Part shown: in pieces, positions 41,770 to 53,235 of the stretch | Layout: each line of letters begins with the position of its first letter | Numbering within the stretch: the stretch's first letter is position 1 | Source of the DNA: Phascolarctos cinereus | Taxonomy: Eukaryota > Chordata > Mammalia > Diprotodontia > Phascolarctidae | NCBI RefSeq assembly: GCF_002099425.1 | Contig: NW_018343979.1 | Location: 7,390,001 to 7,454,000, forward strand | Length of the DNA: 64,000 nucleotides | Direction of reading: 5' to 3' | Position numbers and translations under genes: made by a program | Notes under the pieces: model-generated | The model's input: the letters and a program-made list of their open reading frames with translations, nothing else | Databases searched by the model: none | Told to the model about the DNA's origin: nothing

Positions 41770-41935
41770 TATAGAGCCTACTAATATGCCAGGCACTATG
41801 CTAAGTGCTTTACAAATATTATCTCATTTGATCCTCACAACAACCCTGAGAGGTATGTGCAATTATTATCCCATTCTAATTTTGAGGAAACTGAGGAAGA
41901 CAGAGGTCAAGAGACTGGCCCAAGGTCACATCATC
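41770..41935 (-). mobile_element. MIR-type CORE-SINE
   Basis: GCCAGGCACTATGCTAAGTG, ATCTCATTTGATCCTCACAA, AACCCTGAGAGGTATGTGCA, GAGGAAACTGAGGAAGACAG and AAGGTCACATCA, all antisense. Confidence 0.85.
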
Positions 41936-42195
41936 ATTATAATCAATAAAGACCATTTTTTCTTTTATGATTATTTTGAAGGACACCCATAAAGCTCAGA
42001 GGAGCTAAATGTGCCTCACAAGCCTTAGGTTGACAGCTGTTGTTCAGCTGTTGGCAAGGGAAGCTACCCAGACAAGAATGACCAAATGGGGCACTAGATT
42101 TGGAGGTCATGAATTAGCTAGGGGACAATAAGTTGGCACTGTAGGTTTGTATTTGATCAAATATGTATGCATGTATGTGTGTGTGCCCATATGTA

Positions 42196-42236
<41 letters not shown>

Positions 42237-42764
42237 ATGCACATGTGCTAAAATAAAAAATGGAGGAGGGAACATAGGGATTGAGTGGGTTTCAAAGATA
42301 TTTTATGCTCATGCATGGTGTGTCATCATGTGTAACACCTGTGACAAATGTTATATATGCTTGTGTAGTCAAGGATTCCCTATTTTGCTTAGCACTAACC
42401 CACTTATACTAACTCTTAATAGAACAAAGCTCATTTTGAAGTTTACTCCAAAGAGACACACAAATTCTTGGAACTAAAGGGGACTGAGAAACTGTTTAGT
42501 CCAATTCTCCCATTTTACAGATAATTATCAGTAGGTAGGGAGTTAGGGAATAGTGTAATCTGTCACCTGTATTTGCACCTTTGGAAAGCACAGGTACATT
42601 CCATGATGGCTCCATTGTTGCTTTGTAACGTTGGTCATTCCATTGTAGTGATAATGCCAGTAGTGGAACACAGAGCTACATCCTCGATAAGGACATCATG
42701 AGGTCTATAATTCTTCTTCCTAGAGGGTGCACTTCCCCAGTTGAGATGCTATTAGAGCATGAGG
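41936..42764. other. Unassigned stretch with (TG)n
   Basis: A (TG)n tract at 42201-42235 produces a Cys/Val open frame (42163-42477) that is not a gene. A short MIR/L3-like scrap (GTCCAATTCTCCCATTTTAC) lies near 42500. Confidence 0.45.
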
Positions 42765-42860
42765 TGCTTTTGGAGCATCATCTAGCCCTATCCAAAGTAG
42801 GATTGCTTCCCAGTGAATATTCTCAATTGCTTTGTTTGACCTACATGTTAAATACGTGTA
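42765..42860 (+). mobile_element. CR1/L3-like fragment
   Basis: CATCTAGCCCTATCCAAAGT, GATTGCTTCCCAGTGAATAT, TCTCAATTGCTTTGTTTGAC. The same phrases recur at 45823-45900, so both are copies of one old LINE region. Confidence 0.6.
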
Positions 42861-43654
42861 GCAGCCCACCCAAACAGTCCACTCTTTTGCCCATTCCTTA
42901 CCTCCCCAACCTTCTCTCTCTGAAGCTGTCATACCCTCCTCTGGGATCCTTTTCCATAGGGCTGACAAGCAGCCTCCCTAACTTCCTGCTCCCATGAGCC
43001 GTTTGCTCTGGGATGTGTTCCAAACTGGACACCCTGTATCTTTTCAGAGATGGCGGGGGAGTGGTCGACAGTGAAGTTGACTTGTGGTTGATTGTGTTGA
43101 GTGTCACTGCTGTGCCCCAATAGTAAATTCAATTATAGCCCTATCAAGTTGTAAGGCATACTATCATTGTAACACCTTTTTATAGGGAGCAGCAGATGAT
43201 GAAAATGGCAGGAAAAAAGTGTTTTCAAATAAAGGAAGAAATTTATATCAATTACCAAATGATATAAGATATTACCACTGGTAGGGATGAACTTTTTGAT
43301 ACCTAATAAGAACAGAAAAGGAATTTTGCTTTGATATAAACCACTAAATAAATAAGTATATGATGAAGCTTTCAGATAGGATTTGAACAGTTTTGGAAAG
43401 AAAATGATCTATAGTGTAGAAGTGAGGACTTAGAATTTATTGTAAGCAATGTGGAATGATGCTCTGCTTATGTAAGAATTACTTAATGTTATAAAGAGAC
43501 AGAAAGATCTTGTATAATTTTTTTTTTAAATAGAGAAATATGAGTATAAAGAAACATTTTCAAGGGCACTAAAGAGATGAAGATACTTGCTGGACATTTC
43601 AGGGCTCAAGCATGATGAGTTCCTCCTCTAATTTGCATATCTCTTCTATTGTCC
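42861..43654. other. Unassigned stretch, no gene seen
   Basis: Several overlapping short frames on both strands at 42698-43132 share no resemblance with a protein family. No repeat recognised at 43180-43600. Confidence 0.35.
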
Positions 43655-43880
43655 TTAAATTCTTCAGTCATGTTTGACTCTTCATGACCCCATGTCAATG
43701 AAGTTTTCTTGTCAAAGATACTGGAGTGGTCTGCCGTTTCCTTCTTCAGTGGATTAAGGCAAAGAGTGGTTAAGTGAGTTACCAGGGTCACACAGCTAGT
43801 AAATGTTTGAGGCTATATTTGAACTCAGGTCTTCCTTACCCCAGGCCCACTGCTCTATCCACTGAGCTACATAACTAAGA
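43655..43880 (-). mobile_element. MAR1-type SINE
   Basis: TTCTTCAGTCATGTTTGACT, CTTCATGACCCCATGTCAAT, GGAGTGGTCTGCCGTTTCCT, CAGGGTCACACAGCTAGTAA, GCCCACTGCTCTATCCACTG. Confidence 0.9.
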
Positions 43881-45589
43881 TAAAACTAAGAAAATGGAAA
43901 ACCATATAAATATTTGGAGACTGAGGTATGATTAAAAAGGGATTGTCAATTTGACAGGGGAAATTTGGGGAATTTTGATTTCTTAAGTAAAACGTGAATC
44001 ACTGAGAATCAGAAGTTCTCTCATTTAAACCACTGAAGTGGATATGAGGCATTAAGCAAGACAGCGGTACGCAAAAGAGAAATCTTAGAAGCAGCAAGGG
44101 GGACCTGAAAGCTACTTCTTTGGAGCTACAGCGTTTTGAAACAGCCTGTTTAGAAAACTACTTCTGCTGAGTGATTCCTGATTGGTTGGAGAGAGAACTA
44201 ATTTCATTGGCCAAGAGTTCCAGTGGCTCTTGCTCTTCAGTGCCACTTAGTGTTGGGGAAAGGAAAAGCACTTCCTAAGAGCTTGCTCTCTGCTGCTGCC
44301 TCTGGCTTAAGAGAGGAAAAAAGCAAGAGGTTGTTGCCTATGATAGATACCCTGATGAGTTGGCTTAAAGAGTGAACTTGAGATGTGTCACCCTGAGCTT
44401 TGTTCTGATTGGACAATATAGTGTCCAAGAGGGTGAAAAACTGGCTGGCTTGTTCTGTATAGTTTACTCTAGACTGTAGAGATAGCCAGTTTGATGAGTT
44501 TTGCAGTTTTCTTGATGAATGAGAACTGCCCCTTTAAGGGTGATAGTTAATTGAAAGAACTTATAAAGACTATTTTGAGTAGGGAAGAGAAGAGGATTTC
44601 CCTAGATGAAGAATATAAAGAATACTGGTGAGAATCAATAGTCAGATAGTGAGCCGAGCAGTCTCATGTGGTGCAGATGTTCCCAAATGAATTGTTAACA
44701 TCGAAGCTTACAGATTTAGAGTTACGAGTTGCTATAAGCACATGAGTTTTTTTCCCTCATGTATTTCCATGCTAGATTCCTATAAGTGTGTGCTCCCTTT
44801 TCACCATACCTATTGAGTACCAGTTGGAACACTATGAAATCCCTAATTTCTCAAACTCTTAAACTCCCAGTTTACTTCAGCCATGTACGGGCATGATTGT
44901 ATGTTATATGGCATTACCCAGCTCTTCTCTTCCCCCTCCCCCCCAAATGATTTGCCCCAGGTATCAGAATTCCTAGTTATGGCTCTGAATACCAAAAATG
45001 GTGGTTTCTGCTTTAAAGTCATCTTTCTTTTGTCATGTGAGTAAGCTATTAGTACTTGGGAGGTCCATTTACTTTAACCAGTCCAGATCAACTAGGCAGA
45101 GCAGCTGTTTCATTTTTGGCCTGAGTTTTTGGATTTGTCTGCATGCATTTGATTGGTTACAAATTTGCTTGATAATTGAGGAACTCTCTTCTTTGCTTTG
45201 GCTGTTCAATGTTTTGTTTTGTTTTGTTTTCTTTTCTTTTAAGAAGCTAAAAGTATTTTTAGGACAATGGGTGGAGATGTTAGGGTACAAATTACATAAA
45301 TATAAGTAAGTTACAGTGACATGGTTTGACCCCATCAAATACAACATTTATGAGCTATTTCCAGCTAGTTTTTAGTCACACTGGAACATGTATTAACATA
45401 GACCTCAAAGATCTTTTTAAAAAATAATTTATTACTCCACTACCTTAGGTAGTGATTTATGACCTGAGACAGTACATCTCCAAGTGCACTCAATCAGTTA
45501 CTATTGGGAAGCAAATTTTCTCACATGGCAGGTTAAGGTTAATAAATGTCCATATTAACCTCAAGGGATCTAAAATGTTTTATAGCCAA
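43881..45589. other. 1.7-kb unassigned stretch; possible old promoter or LTR-like part
   Basis: No coding gene. At 44170-44565 three ATTGG (inverted CCAAT) boxes (TGATTGGTTGG, TTCATTGGCC, CTGATTGGACAA) stand upstream of a TATA-like CTTATAAAGAC. This layout is seen in promoters and LTRs, but no TG...CA boundary pair or internal region is evident. A TTTTG tract lies at 45212-45240. Confidence 0.35.
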
Positions 45590-45800
45590 GAGGCAGTGTA
45601 GTATTGTGGAAAATACACTGAACTAGGAGTTAGACAAGACACGGTTTCTTTGTCCTGGCTTTGTAATTAACTAGCCATTTAACCTTGGGCAAGTTAGTTC
45701 ATCTCTCTGGGCCTCAGTTTCCTTCTCTTTAAAATTAGGAGTTTGAATAGAATGAGCTTAGAGGTCCCTTTCAACCCTTAACATTCCATAATTCTGTATT
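45590..45800 (+). mobile_element. MIR-type CORE-SINE
   Basis: AAGAGGCAGTGTAGTATTGT, TTAACCTTGGGCAAGTTAGT, CTCTCTGGGCCTCAGTTTCC, GAGCTTAGAGGTCCCTTTCA, CATTCCATAATTCTG. Good MIR core. Confidence 0.88.
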
Positions 45801-45814
45801 ACATAAAAAGTTAG

Positions 45815-46035
45815 GGTAGATTGAATCATCTAGCCCTCTTAAAAGTAGGTTTGTTTCCCAATGAATATTTTCAATTGTCTTGTTTGGTCTAAAGTTAAAT
45901 GTCTCAAGTGATGGGGCCTTCACCACTTCAACTTGCATATCATTTCCTATTCTGTGGTTCCAGACATGATTGCCCTTTTACAGTGTTTGACTTGATTTTT
46001 ATACTTTGACTCATTTATCCCTCAGCATCTAGCTT
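45815..46035 (+). mobile_element. CR1/L3-like LINE fragment
   Basis: CATCTAGCCCTCTTAAAAGT, TTTCCCAATGAATATTTTCA, TGATGGGGCCTTCACCACTT, CATTTCCTATTCTGTGGTTC. Related to 42765-42860 and continues further. Confidence 0.65.
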
Positions 46036-46100
46036 GTACTCAATTAGCATATTCAAGTAATTATTTAATTTTATTGCAAAACAATACATGCTGCCTATTT

Positions 46101-46246
46101 TTTTTTCAGGCAATTGGGGTTAAGTGACTTGCCCAGAGTCACACAGATAGTAAGTGTCAAATGTTTGGTCTGAGGCCAGTTTTGAACTCAGGTCCTCCTG
46201 ACTTCAGGGCCGGTGCTCTATCCACTGCACCACCCAGCTGCCCCAC
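46101..46246 (-). mobile_element. WSINE-type tRNA SINE with perfect 14-bp TSD
   Basis: T-rich tail, AATTGGGGTTAAGTGACTTG, CTCAGGTCCTCCTGACTTCA, TATCCACTGCACCACCCAGC, TGCCCC. The exact TSD CATGCTGCCTATTT is at 46087-46100 and 46247-46260. Confidence 0.95.
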
Positions 46247-46260
46247 CATGCTGCCTATTT

Positions 46261-47536
46261 CTAAGTCCATATAAATACGAAGCTTAGTTCCCCACCTCCT
46301 GTGAATCAGCTATATTTGATCCTCAAGGCATTACCATGCCTACTTCACATTTTCCCCCATTTCCTGGAGTGTTTTTGAGATAGGAACATAGTTGGCTCTC
46401 AGTTATCCAAATGTGTTTCTCAGTCATCTTTCTTGCTTCTTGCCTCTACCCTTTTTACCTTTCTAAAAAATTCTTTTTAATTTTACTGTTCATTAGTACT
46501 TCTGTCAGAATATGGAAACAGGGAGACTAGGTAAAACCCTAATCTTTAGCAAATTATTGGTAGACATTGTATATTAAGAAGAGAGTTGAAATTAATGACT
46601 AGAAAAATTTGAGTCTGTATGTAACTTTGGGACTGTAGTTTACTTATTTGAATTATTTATGCTTCTCTTAAGAATTGGTTACAGATGCATAGGTTTATAA
46701 GCATATACTCCCATTCTCTTTATAGACACACATTGGAAAACAAAACAACATAAAACAAAGCCACACAATACTTTATATGAATAGATTACCTCTGAAGACT
46801 ATTATGATTTAGACAAATGATTCCAAACTCTTCTCATACTATATGTTTAGCAGTTGATCTCACCTGGGATTTAAGTAAGAGGTCATCATAATTATGTTAA
46901 AGCTTAGGTAGATTCATGAGGACAGTACCTGAAACAATGATGTTTGATAACTTTGAGGTGTTGTGGCTGTTGTCTGTTTAATAGGATACCTGAGGCCTGT
47001 GCCAGAGCCAGAACCAGGGCTATGATTGGTGACATCAGGAGGCTACACACCATTTTCCTGAGGAGCAGGCAGTAGTGCTGAGTAAATCTTTTGAAGGATC
47101 ACAAGACACATTTCTCCACTGTGTACACATCTCTAGAAACCAGGGTGGCAGAAGGACCCTCTTTATTTGGGAGCTTTTCTTTTCTGGTAAAAATTGGCTA
47201 AAGTCTGTCTGCAAGATCAAAAGTTATTAAGGTTGAAACACTCACTGGAAGAGGGATTTTTTATAAGCTTTCTTTCCATAGGAAACCAGGCTTAAAAAAG
47301 GTAATTTAAAACCAAAACAAAGGCCAGACTGGCAGAGATACACATACTCACTTAGGGACAGATGGATTAAATCTGCACTTGTATTGGGAGCCAATTAGGT
47401 AAGTGAAAACTTCTGCTTTAAAGTGTTTTGGGTTGGAAAAAAAGTTGATATAGCAGAAGGTTGATTATAGTAACTTAAATTAGAGATAGAATTAGTATGC
47501 TGCTTTGTAATTTGAAGCTAGTATAGTCCTTTGTAC
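46261..47536. other. 1.3-kb unassigned stretch, no gene seen
   Basis: No gene, RNA or recognised repeat. Confidence 0.35.
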
Positions 47537-47632
47537 TTCCTCCTACTCCTCCTTCTCCTTCTTTTCTTTTCTTCCTCCTTTCTCTTTCTCCTCTTCTCTG
47601 TCCTCCTCCTTCATTCTCCTCCTCTTCCTCCA
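47537..47632. repeat. Pyrimidine-rich (TCC/CTT)n tract
   Basis: Nearly pure C/T for about 95 bases (CTTCCTCCTACTCCTCCTTC ...). The open frame 47531-47779 through it is a poly-Leu/Ser artefact that runs on into the next SINE. Confidence 0.9.
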
Positions 47633-47691
47633 AATATGATATTATTCCTTGGCCGTAAGAGGGTTGAATATAGTCAGGTTAGAAAAATTCA

Positions 47692-47850
47692 AGGGGGCAG
47701 CAAGGTGGCGGAGTGGATAAAACACTGGCGCTGGAGTCAGGAGGACCTGAGTTCAAATGTGGCCTTGGACACTTACTAGCTAGCTGTGTGACCCTGGGCA
47801 AGTCACTTAACCCCCATTGCCTTAAAAAAAAAAAGAAAAAAAAATTGAGG
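47692..47850 (+). mobile_element. WSINE-type tRNA SINE
   Basis: GGGGGCAGCAAGGTGGCGGA, GAGTCAGGAGGACCTGAGTT, GTGACCCTGGGCAAGTCACT, CCCCATTGCCTT then an A-rich tail. No clear TSD. CTAG duplicated in ACTAGCTAGCTGTGTG is a small private change. Confidence 0.93.
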
Positions 47851-47971
47851 ATGTTAGATAAAAAAAGGTGAATTAGAGTTTAACAAGACTAAGATTGCTT
47901 TGGAAAAATAGTTCATTGTGTGGTAATTATTGAGTCATAGAATGATTGCAGTCTATAATTGTAAGCAATAT

Positions 47972-48345
47972 AGAGGCAGCATAGTACAGAGGATAGAGGG
48001 CTAGACTAGGAGTTTTCCTAGAATAGATCCGGTTCACGTTTGATTTTGATAAATATTGGCTGTATGACCTTGGGAAAATCCCTAAACCTGTCAGTGTTAT
48101 AGGCATCTCTTTAAGACAGGGATCCTTAAACTTTTTGTGTCTTCAGCATCTTTGGCAGTCTGATAAAGCCTATAGATCTCTTAGGATGTTTGTTGGCTAC
48201 ATTCATCATTGAAAGAGATGTTAAATTTTAATTAGAGATTAATGAAAATAAAGATGTAATTTTTTCCCATCCAAATTCAAAGACCCCTTAAACTCTATCT
48301 GTGTATTCTAGGTTAAGAACTTCTACTTTAAGATTATAAAGAAGT
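47972..48345 (+). mobile_element. Marsupial MIR-related SINE split by a hAT element
   Basis: GAGGCAGCATAGTACAGAGG, GGCTGTATGACCTTGGGAAA and GGCATCTCTTTAAGA, then after the hAT insertion AGATTATAAAGAAG. The phrase 'catctctttaagattata' belongs to the marsupial SINE tail noted at 10855. Confidence 0.68.
48117..48325. mobile_element. Non-autonomous hAT transposon with perfect 8-bp TSD
   Basis: Starts CAGGGATCCTTAAACTTTTT and ends TCTAGGTTAAGAACTTCTA; the ends are imperfect inverted repeats. The exact TSD CTTTAAGA is at 48109-48116 and 48326-48333, the 8-bp size of the hAT superfamily. Interior phrases such as CTTTGGCAGTCTGATAAAGC and CCTATAGATCTCTTAGGATG match the family at 37480. There is no room for a transposase. 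Confidence 0.9.
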
Positions 48346-49259
48346 AAAATTTCCAATTTATAATGATGGAGGAAATTAAGTCATAAGGGGCTTCTTAGCT
48401 CATAGGCATGCAGTACTTAAATATTTAGATAAAAAATGTAAGGGGTTATAAGTCACAAAGGATTACGTGGTTAATTAAAATTCATCTGAAAAAGTATTCC
48501 TATCTCATCACTTGTAATATATATTTTATTGGGAGAATAAACTTAAATTCCAAGTCCTCATTCCCAATCCCTCTCTGCCTTTCCTTCAAATTTTAATGAT
48601 GGACTTTTCTCCCAGCCATTGCTATAAGAAATGCCATTACCAAGCACCTTGAATCTCTACCTTGTTTTTTGGATCTTTAAACACTTCAGGGGTTTCTTAG
48701 GCAGTAATTAGGCTTCTGTATTTTAATTATTATTTTTGTCATTGTTCATCTCATTTAGCCACTTCTTTCTCACTCAAACATATATACATTTATAGTGGCT
48801 TTTTAGTTTACATGCATTACCTGCTTCGATGAATCTATGATTTCATTGGTGGTAGGTACTCTCTGCATTCCAATCATTCTACAAATTTTCCAATATCCCT
48901 TTCAGAGAAGATAATTCTAACATATTAGAGATCTTTCTCCTTTTCTTTAGAAACACGTAGGCCATTAGTTATAGCATTAGAAAAACTAAGCTTCAAACTC
49001 TTTGAGCACTCCCTGGAAATAGGAGGTAGGGTATATAGTAGCTGTCTTGTAGTACCTGTCTTATTTGTGTAAGCTGGGTTTAGGATTACAGCCCCTGAGC
49101 ACGTACTACAATAACATAGAATATTTTTGGTGCTATTATAATATGTACTACCTGATGGATTATTTAGATAATGTACAAAATTTAGGTACTGTGTATAATT
49201 TAGGTATAATTATAGAATGTAATATTTGATGATTTATCTAAAGAGGAAACCGGTTCTTC
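48346..49259. other. Unassigned AT-rich stretch, no gene seen
   Basis: No gene. GATTTCATTGGTGGTAGGTA at about 48840 may be an antisense scrap of the marsupial SINE tail noted at 10855. Confidence 0.35.
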
Positions 49260-49880
49260 AAAGAAGAATTTTTTTTTGGAGCAAGTGAGCTATTCCCTCC
49301 AAATATACAAAAAGTTTCATAGAGATTTCTTTCTTTTTTTCTTCCCTCCCCACCCTAGAGATAGCTACCATTAGACACAAATTATATAAACATATCATAT
49401 ATAATGTATCATATTGATATATTACATATGAATTATTTTGTATATGATATATTTATATAACTATATAATTATAATTGTACATTTATATCTTATATATTAT
49501 TATATATGTATATATAAATACATCTATTTATTGTTCTTTCTCTGGATGCAGATAGCATCATTCTCATCTATCCTTTATTTTTAATTTGGATATTTATAAT
49601 AATCAAAATGACAGTTGCTCAAAATTGTTCTTAAAACAGTATTGCTATTAGTGTATACAATATTCTCTTGGTTCTGCTCACTTCACTCTTCATTATTTCA
49701 TGCAAATCTTTCCATGTCTTTCTAAGATCATTGAGCTCATCATTTCTTATAGCACAATAATACTCCATCACAACCAATCACAACTTGTTCAGTCATTCCC
49801 CAGTTGATGGGGATTCCTGCATTTTCCAGTTCTTTTCCTCCACAAAGAGAGCTGCTATAAACATTTCATTAACATTCAAA
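49260..49880 (-). mobile_element. L1 3' end with internal AT tract
   Basis: Antisense L1 3' UTR and end of ORF2: TTGGTTCTGCTCACTTCACT, TTATAGCACAATAATACTCC, CCCAGTTGATGGGGATTCCT, CTCCACAAAGAGAGCTGCTA. A (TATA)-rich tract fills 49380-49515. It lacks the rest of ORF2, so it is 5' truncated. Confidence 0.8.
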
Positions 49881-50239
49881 GTTATAATTACTATTTGTGA
49901 ATTTCCCTCCATTTTACTTTTACTCACTATTTTCTTTTTCAGCTTCTCTTTTTACTTTAACCCTGTTACTTTCTCTTCTCCCTGCACCCCCCCTTCACCC
50001 ACCCCTGCAATCCTCTTCCCTCACCCCCTCAATTTCAATCCATATGCTCCTCCAAAAGTCTTAGTACCTATTTCATAATATTCCTAGAAAATGTATAGAT
50101 GGTTAATTTTGCTAATTTCAAACTTATTTTTTTGGACTGGATTGGTGATTTATTTGCTGTAAAGAACTCCCAGGAAGAAAATTACTTTTACCAGTACAGA
50201 TATGCACCTATTTATAGTCTTAGAGAATTGATTGTGACT
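49881..50239. other. Unassigned stretch next to the L1 end
   Basis: Pyrimidine-rich part at 49970-50045. It may belong to an unrecognised retroelement; no gene. Confidence 0.35.
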
Positions 50240-50330
50240 TGCTATGTGTCGGAGATGGAACTGGAACCCAGGTTTTCCTAAGTCTAAGGCTGGCTGTCTA
50301 CATGTCACACCCTAATTGGGCAGCTGCCAA
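50240..50330 (-). mobile_element. tRNA-SINE head fragment
   Basis: GGAACTGGAACCCAGGTTTT, CTAAGTCTAAGGCTGGC, TAATTGGGCAGCTGCC: antisense 5' part of a marsupial SINE. Confidence 0.6.
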
Positions 50331-50472
50331 ATGTTTGGTAACTTGATGCTATTATCTTTGCTAACAATATGTGAAGCTCCACATAACACCAAGGAGGATT
50401 TTCGTCTGTTTCCTCTTTTCCTTTTATGTTTGCCACTTGGTACTTTTGTACTTGGTACTTTGATATGGTGCC

Positions 50473-50512
50473 ATAGTAGAGGCCATATTTCTATAGTAGA
50501 GGCCATATTTCT
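50473..50512. repeat. 20-bp tandem duplication
   Basis: ATAGTAGAGGCCATATTTCT occurs twice without change at 50473-50492 and 50493-50512. Small local duplication, probably recent because it is perfect. Confidence 0.95.
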
Positions 50513-51324
50513 ATAAATATAATCAAATGCTTTAAGTAGTCAATCAGTCTGCTGAAAGCCAGCCATCAAAACATGGTCTATTTAGCTATTGGATTTTCAA
50601 GACTGAATTCAGATTTATAACTAGAATGTTTCAACATTACCATAGTTCCTTGAACTCATAGGTCATTTCCCAAGAAGTCACTGATCTTCGAGATTAAACA
50701 AAAGCACATTAAAATAAGTGGACTATATTAGTACCTGTAGGATAATTACAGCTGATCATGGTAAATCATGCTCCCTGCTAAGTCTTACCCTTCTAAAGTT
50801 AGACAGTCTTTTAAATTTTCTATTTCCAGAGCATATCCACATTCACCAAAAAATCTGACTTACCTTGGATTGCTTTATCTTAGAGTCCTCAAACTAGAGG
50901 GCCTTCTACATGACTTTATTCTGACCTATATATCAACCCAAGGCTTCTGAGTCCTAAGTCTAGTTAATATTCACTCAAAAACAATTTATCAAAAGATAAA
51001 CAACTGTCTGACACTGAAATTAAGGTTAACTTTTAGGGTTTTTCTATCTCTCTTTTTTTCACTGTCTTGAAAAAAAACAGGGTTCAGTTTATTTTAGCCA
51101 GCAGATTTAAATTGTTATGGTGATTCATGAGTCTGATGATTCCTTTTCCGAAGTTATCTCTGAGATGTTACATATTTTCATAGTCTGAAACTTTCTGAAG
51201 ATCACATTGTACCTGTTCTTTGCCCCAGAAGCTTTGCAGTCGTCTTGGGCCAAAAGCAATAACATTCTGACCTGACGCTTAGTTTATGGTTACATCTGGC
51301 TTAAGGTTGTTTCCTTTGCTCTAG
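50513..51324. other. Unassigned stretch, no gene seen
   Basis: No gene or repeat recognised. Confidence 0.35.
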
Positions 51325-51532
51325 ATCAATGGTTCCCAATTGTGCTTTTGCAGCATCCCTGGGATTTTTCCAGCTAGACCAAGAGGCATTGTGAAGTTAT
51401 CATAAACAGCAAAACCAAATTTGTTTTAATACTTTAACTAAAAAACATCCCATATATCACCTTGAGGGAAATGAAATGAAACAAAAGGCATCACAAACCC
51501 AAAAGTTTGGTGACCACTACTTAGACCAATTA
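51325..51532. mobile_element. Non-autonomous hAT (MER5/Charlie-like) element
   Basis: Left end CAATGGTTCCCAATTGTGC and right end AAAGTTTGGTGACCACTA are imperfect inverted repeats of the CAGTGGTTCYCAA type used by Charlie-like hAT elements. About 200 bp, with no coding capacity. Confidence 0.62.
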
Positions 51533-51536
51533 TTCA

Positions 51537-51665
51537 ATTGTAAAAATTATTGAGCATCTATTATGTGCATGTCACTGTGATTGTAGTCAAGTAAAAGCAT
51601 TTGTTAAGTGTCTGCTATGTGCTAGGCAGTGTTCAAGTGCTGGAGAAACAAAGAAAGACAAAAAC
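51537..51665 (-). mobile_element. L2 3' end fragments (two)
   Basis: AAATTATTGAGCATCTATTA and, from 51590, AAGCATTTGTTAAGTGTCTG, CTATGTGCTAGGCAGTGTTC. Two antisense starts of L2 ends side by side. Confidence 0.7.
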
Positions 51666-51774
51666 CAAAGGATGGACATTATTTAATTGCAAACAGTTTA
51701 TAAGAATCTCTTTGCCAAAGAGAGATTCAATGTCACTGAAAAAAGTCTTGTCTGTCCGGGTTCAGTATTATTGA

Positions 51775-51835
51775 ATTATTCAATTCAATTCAATTCAATT
51801 CAATTCAATTCAAATATTCAATTCAATATTGAATT
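51775..51835. repeat. (ATTCA)n pentanucleotide tract
   Basis: CAATTCAATTCAATTCAATT and further units with a break at 51812. It accounts for the open frame at 51687-51872. Confidence 0.95.
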
Positions 51836-51869
51836 ATTTAATATTAATGAAAATTTTAAAATAAATTCA

Positions 51870-51960
51870 TAGAGTATAGCTGAGACCTTAAAGAAAACTT
51901 AGTCCAACTTCATCTTACAGATGAGGAAACTGAGGCCCTGAGAGATGGACTGGCTTACCT
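51870..51960 (+). mobile_element. MIR/L3-related fragment
   Basis: TTCATCTTACAGATGAGGAA, ACTGAGGCCCTGAGAGATGG. Short piece of the ancient repeat seen at 28616. Confidence 0.55.
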
Positions 51961-52314
51961 AATAACTAATAACTAATCAATGATGCATCATTTCTATTTG
52001 ATAAAAGACAATTATTTTGATGTTGTCTGTGACAATTGTGAAATGTAGATACATAAATAAGATTCGATTATCTTCTGATGCAAACACATTCCTTTGCACA
52101 AGGTTATGTAATGACTGCTGTGTATCCAATGAACCAGTCAAAGCAGATTTAAGAGAAAATGCCATGAATAATGTTTATTTTAAAGAGGCCTCAGAGTTGC
52201 ACTGAAGTGTCTGAATACTGTCAATAAAAATGGAATGGTTTGGAAATCAGTGGGAGCAGAAGCAGATTGTTTGAGAGAAATGTTTAAAATAATCAATGTC
52301 TATGATCACAGAAT
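51961..52314. other. Unassigned stretch, no gene seen
   Basis: Nearly complementary open frames at 51977-52205 have no family resemblance. Confidence 0.35.
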
Positions 52315-52890
52315 CAGAATGAGAATGTTGAATCTAAAAACTGGAAGGGACCTGTGAGGACTTCTAGTCGAAGCCATGCCTTGACAAGAATCTCCACACT
52401 AATATGCCCTATGAGTGATTATTTAATTATCCCTAGTGAAAGCAAACCTGATACCTCCCAAGGTAGCCCATCCTATTTTTGGCTAGCTTTAGTTGTTAAG
52501 AAGATTTTTCTGACATGCAGCTTATATTGGCTTCTTTGCAACTTCTACTTATTTTTCCTAGTTCTGTCTTTTGGAGCCAAACTGAATAAATTTATTCTCT
52601 CTTCCACAAGATAATCCATCAAACAACTTCCTGCTCAGTTTTATCTTCTCTAGGCTAAACTTTCCTTGGGTCCTTTAATTCATCTTCATACATCAAGATT
52701 CTGAGGGACTTCACCATTTTGGTTGCCTCCCCCTGACTATTTCTTAGCTTTTTAACACCTTTTCTAAAATGTGACGCTCAGAGTCCAGTTGGCCTCTTGT
52801 CAGGGTAGAATATAGAGGGACTGTCACCTTCCTGCTCTTGGACACTGTGCTTGCCTTTTGCATCCTAACACACATTAGGTTTTTAAGCTG
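52315..52890 (+). mobile_element. CR1/L3 LINE 3' region
   Basis: CTGGAAGGGACCTGTGAGGA, TTAAGAAGATTTTTCTGACA, GTTCTGTCTTTTGGAGCCAA, TTCTCTAGGCTAAACTTTCC, CATTTTGGTTGCCTCCCCCT, GACGCTCAGAGTCCAGTTGG and CAGGGTAGAATATAGAGGGA follow CR1/L3 in order over nearly 600 bp. Confidence 0.85.
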
Positions 52891-52915
52891 CCAAATCATG
52901 CTGCCACATCATCAT

Positions 52916-53065
52916 GCAAGCAGCTGGATGGTAGAGTGGACAGAGCACAGAACATAGAATCAGGAAGATCTGAGTTTGAATCCTGCTTCTTACTAGCTAT
53001 GGGATCCTGGGCAGGTTACTTAACCTCTCTGTAACTCAGTTTCCTTATTGTAAATTGGGGACAAA
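52916..53065 (+). mobile_element. THER1-type SINE with simple-repeat tail
   Basis: AGCAGCTGGATGGTAGAGTG, GAATCAGGAAGATCTGAGTT, ACTAGCTATGGGATCCTGGG, CTTAACCTCTCTGTAACTCA. It runs into an (ATCT)n tract. Confidence 0.82.
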
Positions 53066-53068
53066 AAT

Positions 53069-53198
53069 ATCTATCTATCTATCTAACATCTATTTATCCG
53101 TCTATCCATCACAATGTGTGTGTATTTCTGGGTACCTACAGGGATATGCATACAAATAGGCATACACAATAATTATATGAAAAATACACATAAAATTT

Positions 53199-53231
<33 letters not shown>

Positions 53232-53235
53232 GTGA
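53069..53235. repeat. (ATCT)n, CATA and (TA)n simple repeats
   Basis: ATCT units at 53069-53086, a TG/CA-rich middle, CATA units near 53200 and (TA)n at 53213-53231. Confidence 0.9.

Noticed and set aside
42163-42477. 104-codon frame with many Cys and Val
   Set aside because: The Cys/Val run is the (TG)n microsatellite; the rest has no family resemblance.
44170-44600. CCAAT-type boxes and a TATA-like string suggesting an LTR or promoter
   Set aside because: No paired LTR, no TG...CA ends, no TSD and no exon or internal region seen; kept only as a note in the unassigned entry.
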